NCBI GenBank assembly: GCA_020725465.1
Contig: DYEY01000016.1
Location: forward strand, 1 to 45,550
DNA from: Dethiobacter sp.
GTDB taxonomy: Bacteria > Bacillota > Dethiobacteria > Dethiobacterales > Dethiobacteraceae
Length of the DNA: 45,550 nt
Direction: 5' to 3'
The notes beneath the pieces were generated by a model that worked only from the letters and a program-made list of their open reading frames with translations, ran no database searches and had not been told where the DNA came from. This document shows positions 42,425 through 45,550 of the stretch, piece by piece; positions within the stretch are counted from its first letter, which is position 1; the number at the start of each line of letters is the position of its first letter. Both the position numbers and the translations under genes were made by a program.

Positions 42425-43255
42425 TTATTTATTTCTACGCTTGGCGATGAACTGGTCGGACTTTTTGTTCTTCCGGCGTGTCTTGTAGCCGAGAGTGGGT
42501 TTACCCCACGGGGTTACCGGGCTTTTGCGGCCGATGGGCGCCTTGCCCTCACCACCGCCGTGCGGGTGGTCCACCGGGTTCATAACCACGCCACGGACGG
42601 TGGGACGCCTTCCCAGCCAGCGGGAACGTCCCGCTTTGCCCACGGTGATGTTCTCGTGCTCAAGGTTGCCCACCTGCCCGATAGTTGCTTTGCATTCCTG
42701 GGAAATCAGGCGCACTTCACCCGAGGGCAGGCGGACGTGGGCGTATTTACCTTCTTTGGCCATCAGCTGGGCTGAACCGCCGGCGGAGCGGACCAGCTGC
42801 CCGCCTTTGCCCGGTTTCAGCTCGATGTTATGGATAAGAGTACCCACAGGTATTAATCGTAGCGGCATGGCGTTGCCGGGCCTGATGTCGGCGCCTTCGC
42901 CGGAGATGACCGTGGTACCCACAGTGACGCCCACCGGGGCCAGCATATAGCGCTTCTCACCGTCGGCGTAGTGCAGCAGGGCAATGTTGGCCGAACGGTT
43001 GGGATCATACTCTATAGTAGCAACCTTGGCAGGAATACCGTCCTTGTCGCGTTTAAAGTCGATAACACGGTACTTCCGTTTATGGCCGCCGCCCTGGTGG
43101 CGCATGGTAATCCGGCCGGCGTTGTTGCGGCCCGCCTTCTTCTTCAGGGGCTCCAGCAGAGACTTTTCCGGCTCGGTGGTGGTGACTTCCCCAAAAGTCC
43201 GGACGGTCATAAAACGCCGGCCGGGTGAAGTCGGCACAAATTTCTTTATTGCCAT
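42425..43255 (-). CDS. rplB: 50S ribosomal protein L2
   Basis: 276 residues. The N-terminal [17 protein letters not shown], the central [20 protein letters not shown] and the invariant [18 protein letters not shown] with its functional histidine are all present. L2 supports subunit joining and lies near the peptidyl transferase centre. It is 26 bases after rplW. Confidence 0.98.
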   Translation of the reverse strand: MAIKKFVPTSPGRRFMTVRTFGEVTTTEPEKSLLEPLKKKAGRNNAGRITMRHQGGGHKRKYRVIDFKRDKDGIPAKVATIEYDPNRSANIALLHYADGEKRYMLAPVGVTVGTTVISGEGADIRPGNAMPLRLIPVGTLIHNIELKPGKGGQLVRSAGGSAQLMAKEGKYAHVRLPSGEVRLISQECKATIGQVGNLEHENITVGKAGRSRWLGRRPTVRGVVMNPVDHPHGGGEGKAPIGRKSPVTPWGKPTLGYKTRRKNKKSDQFIAKRRNK

Positions 43256-43281
43256 TGGGTGATTCCCTCCTTCTTGCTGGA

Positions 43282-43572
43282 CTACAGCCCCTCGAAGATT
43301 TCAATGGGCTTGCTGCCCTCTTCCAGGGTAACGAAGGCCTTCTTCCAGTCAGGCCGGCGGCCGGTATGGACGCCAAGGCGCTTCTTTTTGCCGGAAACAC
43401 GCAGCGTATTCACTGACTTGACCCTGACTTTAAACAACTCTTCCACGGCCTTCTTGATTTCAATTTTGTTAGCCCTGATATCCACCTGAAACGCGTATCT
43501 TTTTTCTTCCATCATGTTGGTGGACTTTTCCGTCACCAGCGGCTTCTTGATAATATCGCGTGCATCGCGCAT
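43282..43572 (-). CDS. rplW: 50S ribosomal protein L23
   Basis: 96 residues: [40 protein letters not shown] and a loop with [21 protein letters not shown]23 is the main docking site at the tunnel exit for trigger factor and SRP. Its ATG shares one base with the rplD stop (TGATG). Confidence 0.98.
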   Translation of the reverse strand: MRDARDIIKKPLVTEKSTNMMEEKRYAFQVDIRANKIEIKKAVEELFKVRVKSVNTLRVSGKKKRLGVHTGRRPDWKKAFVTLEEGSKPIEIFEGL

Positions 43573-44195
43573 CAGGCGAACACCTCCTCCACCCTGACCA
43601 CAGCGTCACGGGTGATAATCAGGTTGTCATTATTCAGGATGTCGTAAACATTGAGCTGACCGGCATTGGTGGTTTTGACGCCGGGAATGTTGCGCGCCGA
43701 TTTGATGACGTTCTCCTGCGGAGTGTCGGTAACAATCAGTACCTTGCGGCCGGCTTTCAGGTTGCCCAGCACCCGCACCATCTCCCGGGTTTTGGGCTCT
43801 GTCATAGCCAGCTGGTCCAGCACTATGATGGCGCCGGCGTTTACCTTGCTGGAGAGGGCCGATTTCAGTGCCAGCCGCTTCACTTTCTTTGGCAGGCCCA
43901 TACGGTAGGAGCGGGGGTGCGGGCCGAAGACCACGCCGCCGCCTTTCCAGATAGGAGAACGGATAGAACCATGCCGGGCGCGGCCGGTACCTTTCTGGCG
44001 CCAGGGTTTGCGCCCGCCGCCACGGACCTCGGTCCGCGTCTTGGTATCAGCGGTGCCCTGGCGCTGGTTGGCGAGGTACGCCAGTACCGCCTGGTGCATT
44101 GCCGCTTCGTTTACTTTAACACCGAACACAGAGTCAGCCAGGGAAATTTCCCCCACCTGCTCCCCCTGTGTATTATACAGAGCTACTGTTGGCAT
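43572..44195 (-). CDS. rplD: 50S ribosomal protein L4
   Basis: 207 residues from ATG 44193-44195; a GTG one codon before lies too close to the GGAGG site. [18 protein letters not shown] opens the protein. The basic loop with [20 protein letters not shown] enters the exit tunnel, and [20 protein letters not shown] lies late. In E. coli L4 also regulates the S10 operon; no such leader is seen here. Confidence 0.98.
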   Translation of the reverse strand: MPTVALYNTQGEQVGEISLADSVFGVKVNEAAMHQAVLAYLANQRQGTADTKTRTEVRGGGRKPWRQKGTGRARHGSIRSPIWKGGGVVFGPHPRSYRMGLPKKVKRLALKSALSSKVNAGAIIVLDQLAMTEPKTREMVRVLGNLKAGRKVLIVTDTPQENVIKSARNIPGVKTTNAGQLNVYDILNNDNLIITRDAVVRVEEVFA

Positions 44196-44226
44196 CACGA
44201 TTCCTCCTTCTTGCCAGGGGCGGCTT

Positions 44227-44859
44227 TTACTTTACGGCTTTGGCGGAGTCTTTTACCGTAACCAGCCCGCCGCGCGGCCCGGGGACCGCACCACGAACCA
44301 GGATAAGGTTCCGGTCGGAGTCGACCTTTACCACCTGCAGGCGTTGCACGGTAACCCGTTCGCCGCCCATACGGCCGGGCAGGGTCTGGCCTTTAAAGAC
44401 CCGGGCGGGATCGATGGAACCCATGGAGCCAGGGCCGCGGTGATAATGCGAACCGTGGGACATGGGCCCGCGGCTTTGTCCGTGACGCTTGATGGCGCCT
44501 GTAAAACCCCTGCCGCGCGATATGCCGGTTACGTCCACCAAGTCGCCCTCGGCAAAGACGTCTGCTTTAATTTCCTGCCCCACCTCGTAGGAGGCGGTAT
44601 CGTCAAGGCGCAGCTCGCGCAGGTATTTCCTGGGCTTTTGGCCCGCTTTCCTGAAATGCCCGGCCAAAGGCCTGTTCACGCTTTTCTCCCGGACGTCGGC
44701 AAACCCTACCTGGATAGCCTCGTAACCGTCGGCTTCCACAGTTTTTTTCCGGACCACCACGCATGGTCCCGCTTCAATCACGGTAACCGGTATCACTTTT
44801 CCTGCCGGGTCAAACACCTGAGTCATACCCAGTTTTTTACCCAGTATGGCTTTTTGCAT
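44227..44859 (-). CDS. rplC: 50S ribosomal protein L3
   Basis: 210 residues. [17 protein letters not shown] opens, and the central extension [20 protein letters not shown] reaches towards the peptidyl transferase centre, with [19 protein letters not shown] near the end. The Gln in GQSRGP corresponds to the methylated residue of E. coli L3. It follows rpsJ by 27 bases. Confidence 0.98.
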   Translation of the reverse strand: MQKAILGKKLGMTQVFDPAGKVIPVTVIEAGPCVVVRKKTVEADGYEAIQVGFADVREKSVNRPLAGHFRKAGQKPRKYLRELRLDDTASYEVGQEIKADVFAEGDLVDVTGISRGRGFTGAIKRHGQSRGPMSHGSHYHRGPGSMGSIDPARVFKGQTLPGRMGGERVTVQRLQVVKVDSDRNLILVRGAVPGPRGGLVTVKDSAKAVK

Positions 44860-44886
44860 TGTTGCACCTCCTTCTCTGACTGCCGC

Positions 44887-45195
44887 TTACAGCTTGATTT
44901 CGATGTCCACCCCGGCAGGCAGATCAAGGCGCATCAACGCGTCAATGGTTTTCGGCGTCGGCTCCAGGATGTCGATCAGCCTTTTATGGGTGCGCATCTC
45001 AAACTGCTCGCGGGAATCCTTGTACTTATGAGGCGCTCTTATTACAGTGTAAACACTCTTTTCCGTGGGCAGGGGGATAGGGCCGGACACGTTGGCCCCG
45101 GTCCTTTTGGCTGTCTCCACGATTTTACTGGACGACTGGTCCAGGATCTGGTGATCAAATGCCTTAAGGCGGATACGGATTTTTTGCCTTGCCAT
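44887..45195 (-). CDS. rpsJ: 30S ribosomal protein S10 (NusE)
   Basis: 102 residues from ATG 45193-45195 ([20 protein letters not shown]), with AAGGAGG upstream; the open frame upstream to 45303 is non-conserved. The loop [20 protein letters not shown] and [19 protein letters not shown] are diagnostic. S10 is in the 30S head and, as NusE, joins antitermination complexes with NusB. The gene opens the S10 cluster, 183 bases after tuf. That gap contains a repetitive CTTCTG stretch (about 45325-45370) but no clear promoter or terminator. Confidence 0.97.
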   Translation of the reverse strand: MARQKIRIRLKAFDHQILDQSSSKIVETAKRTGANVSGPIPLPTEKSVYTVIRAPHKYKDSREQFEMRTHKRLIDILEPTPKTIDALMRLDLPAGVDIEIKL

Positions 45196-45378
45196 TTCTT
45201 TATCCTCCTTCATTTCGCCTGATTTTAACAGACTGCTCAGCGGAAATTCCCCGGCCGTACCGGCAACCTCCCGCATCATTGCTGCGCAGAATTCAGAGTT
45301 CAAAAGCTGCCATGAATCTCCTGCAAACTTCTGTCTTCTGTCTTCTGACTGCTGTCACTTCTTCTGGGTTCTGGCGTT

Positions 45379-45550
45379 CTATTCGATAATGGACGTTACC
45401 ACGCCGGCACCCACGGTACGGCCGCCTTCACGGATGGCGAAGCGCAGCCCTTCTTCGATGGCGATGGGGGTAATGAGCTCAATCTTCATCTGGATATTGT
45501 CACCGGGCATCACCATCTCCACGCCTTCCGGAAGGGTGATAACGCCGGTA
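45379..45550 (-). CDS. tuf: Elongation factor Tu, C-terminal end
   Basis: The last 56 codons are visible, from [18 protein letters not shown] through [20 protein letters not shown] to [16 protein letters not shown], followed by TAG. This is the invariant third domain end of EF-Tu, which carries aminoacyl-tRNA to the ribosome. The 5' part lies beyond the window. Placement just upstream of rpsJ is the common str-S10 junction. Confidence 0.97.
   Translation of the reverse strand, partial: TGVITLPEGVEMVMPGDNIQMKIELITPIAIEEGLRFAIREGGRTVGAGVVTSIIE

Noticed and set aside
45325-45370. CTTCTG-rich stretch as a regulatory repeat before rpsJ
   Set aside because: It is a short imperfect low-complexity tract without hairpin or promoter features; nothing supports a function.

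Overview
The window comes from a Gram-positive anaerobe of the class Clostridia, most like the Peptococcaceae / Desulfotomaculum-Pelotomaculum group. The genus cannot be fixed from sequence alone. The evidence is the Firmicute-type ribosomal superoperon (zinc-type S14, a KOW protein between map and infA, an ecfA1-ecfA2-ecfT-truA tail), strong GGAGG ribosome binding sites throughout, a sulfide-dependent Thi4, and several radical SAM proteins. Base composition is fairly GC-rich in the core and clearly AT-richer between about 18.2 and 23.4 kb.

Layout. (1) 1-270: 3' end of an Hsp20 gene, followed by terminators. (2) 410-9819: a mannose and glycan locus. A minus-strand operon (GT4 fusion protein, cupin phosphomannose isomerase, GDP-mannose pyrophosphorylase, phosphohexomutase) diverges from a plus-strand gene for a very large protein that joins a GT2-type glycosyltransferase-like domain to a GH130 mannoside phosphorylase domain. 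Together these could make GDP-mannose, polymerise mannose, and return mannose-1-phosphate by phosphorolysis. (3) 9848-10964: a TPP riboswitch controlling thi4. (4) 11234-16756: two twin-arginine-tagged radical SAM proteins (PflX-like and AmrS-like), a membrane-embedded spermidine-synthase-like protein and a lipoprotein-like SagB nitroreductase, the last two driven by interlocking divergent promoters. This may be an undescribed cell-surface system. (5) 16845-18161: a dicarboxylate/amino acid symporter.

(6) 18302-23290 is an accessory island: a frameshifted phage portal relic, a YefM/ParE-type toxin-antitoxin pair, an unknown protein behind a palindromic operator, an IS whose transposase is fused to a DruA-like (DUF4338) domain and carries an A8 frameshift, and an AbiE antitoxin with a truncated toxin flanked by two arrays of short direct repeats that look like ends of other mobile elements.

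(7) 23405-26135: rlmD, a 54-residue unknown protein and azlCD. (8) 26197-45550: the ribosomal superoperon on the minus strand, transcribed from tuf (3' end only) through S10, spc and alpha clusters to rplQ, ecfA1A2T, truA, rplM and rpsI, and closed by a strong terminator. The adk gene normally found between secY and map is absent, and rplM-rpsI has its own promoter and leader hairpin.
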